This document shows, one piece after another, positions 63,961 to 64,000 of a stretch of 64,000 nt of DNA. Made by a program: the position numbers and the translations under genes. Where the stretch lies: NCBI GenBank assembly GCA_015179045.1, contig WHUZ01000009.1:682001-746000 (forward strand), given 5' to 3'. Under the pieces are notes generated by a model. It saw only the letters and a list, made by a program, of their open reading frames with translations. It searched no databases and was not told the DNA's origin. Each line of letters begins with the position of its first letter. The first letter of the stretch is position 1. The stretch is from Kalaharituber pfeilii. Taxonomy: Eukaryota > Ascomycota > Pezizomycetes > Pezizales > Pezizaceae.

Positions 63961-64000
63961 AAAACATATATTTTTTTTTTAGAAAAAAAAAATACATATC

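Overview
The window looks like nuclear DNA of a filamentous ascomycete (Pezizomycotina). Genes have short introns with GT..AG ends and CTAAC-type branch points. Recognisable products are fungal: an IST1/Vps4-regulator protein, a PAP2 lipid phosphatase, a CFEM-like cell-surface protein, and relics of a tyrosinase and a GH10 xylanase. The mobile DNA is typical of fungi with weak RIP: Tad-like LINEs with RNase H, MULE and pogo/hAT-like DNA elements, copia relics and solo LTRs. I cannot name the species.

Layout. From 1 to about 49.4 kb the sequence is a mosaic of nested transposons with few host genes: a 589-aa multi-spanning membrane protein (12.55-14.32 kb), the 3' exon of an unidentified gene (31.7 kb), the PAP2 phosphatase (32.4-34.2 kb) and the CFEM-like protein (41.3-42.3 kb). 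A tyrosinase gene (35.7-39.8 kb, minus) is broken by a MULE, two LINE insertions and a 41-bp insertion. A GH10 xylanase (47.2-48.3 kb) is frameshifted and carries a LINE tail. From 49.4 to 64 kb the tail-type insertions stop, and three gene loci appear: a large disordered three-exon protein (50.95-56.85 kb, minus), IST1 (58.2-59.3 kb, plus) and an uncertain multi-exon locus (60.6-62.7 kb). A 686-bp element with perfect 40-bp inverted repeats lies at the right edge.

Mobile system. About forty insertions belong to two retroposon families that share an architecture. Each ends in a short hairpin followed by poly(A), and most are flanked by 7-16-bp target-site duplications. Family A ends in a CTCGCC..GGCATGCGAG hairpin, family B in CCCTGCC..GCAAGCGGGG. 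Copies occur in three forms: LINE 3' pieces with RNase H and a Cys/His finger; ORF1-only 'half-LINEs' in which ORF1 is followed by a second hairpin and the shared tail; and insertions of only 35-60 bp that hold little more than the terminal hairpin and poly(A). The half-LINEs are presumably moved in trans by an intact LINE outside the window.

DNA elements. Two MULEs can be delimited by 9-bp duplications and roughly 95-bp inverted termini that themselves contain a hairpin: 36911-39407 (transposase relic, inside the tyrosinase) and 17906-24272 (a 6.4-kb shell filled by later insertions). Smaller inverted-repeat elements lie at 4674-5614, 18593-18965, 21106-21848, 30951-31056, 35951-35991, 61246-61692 and 63275-63960.
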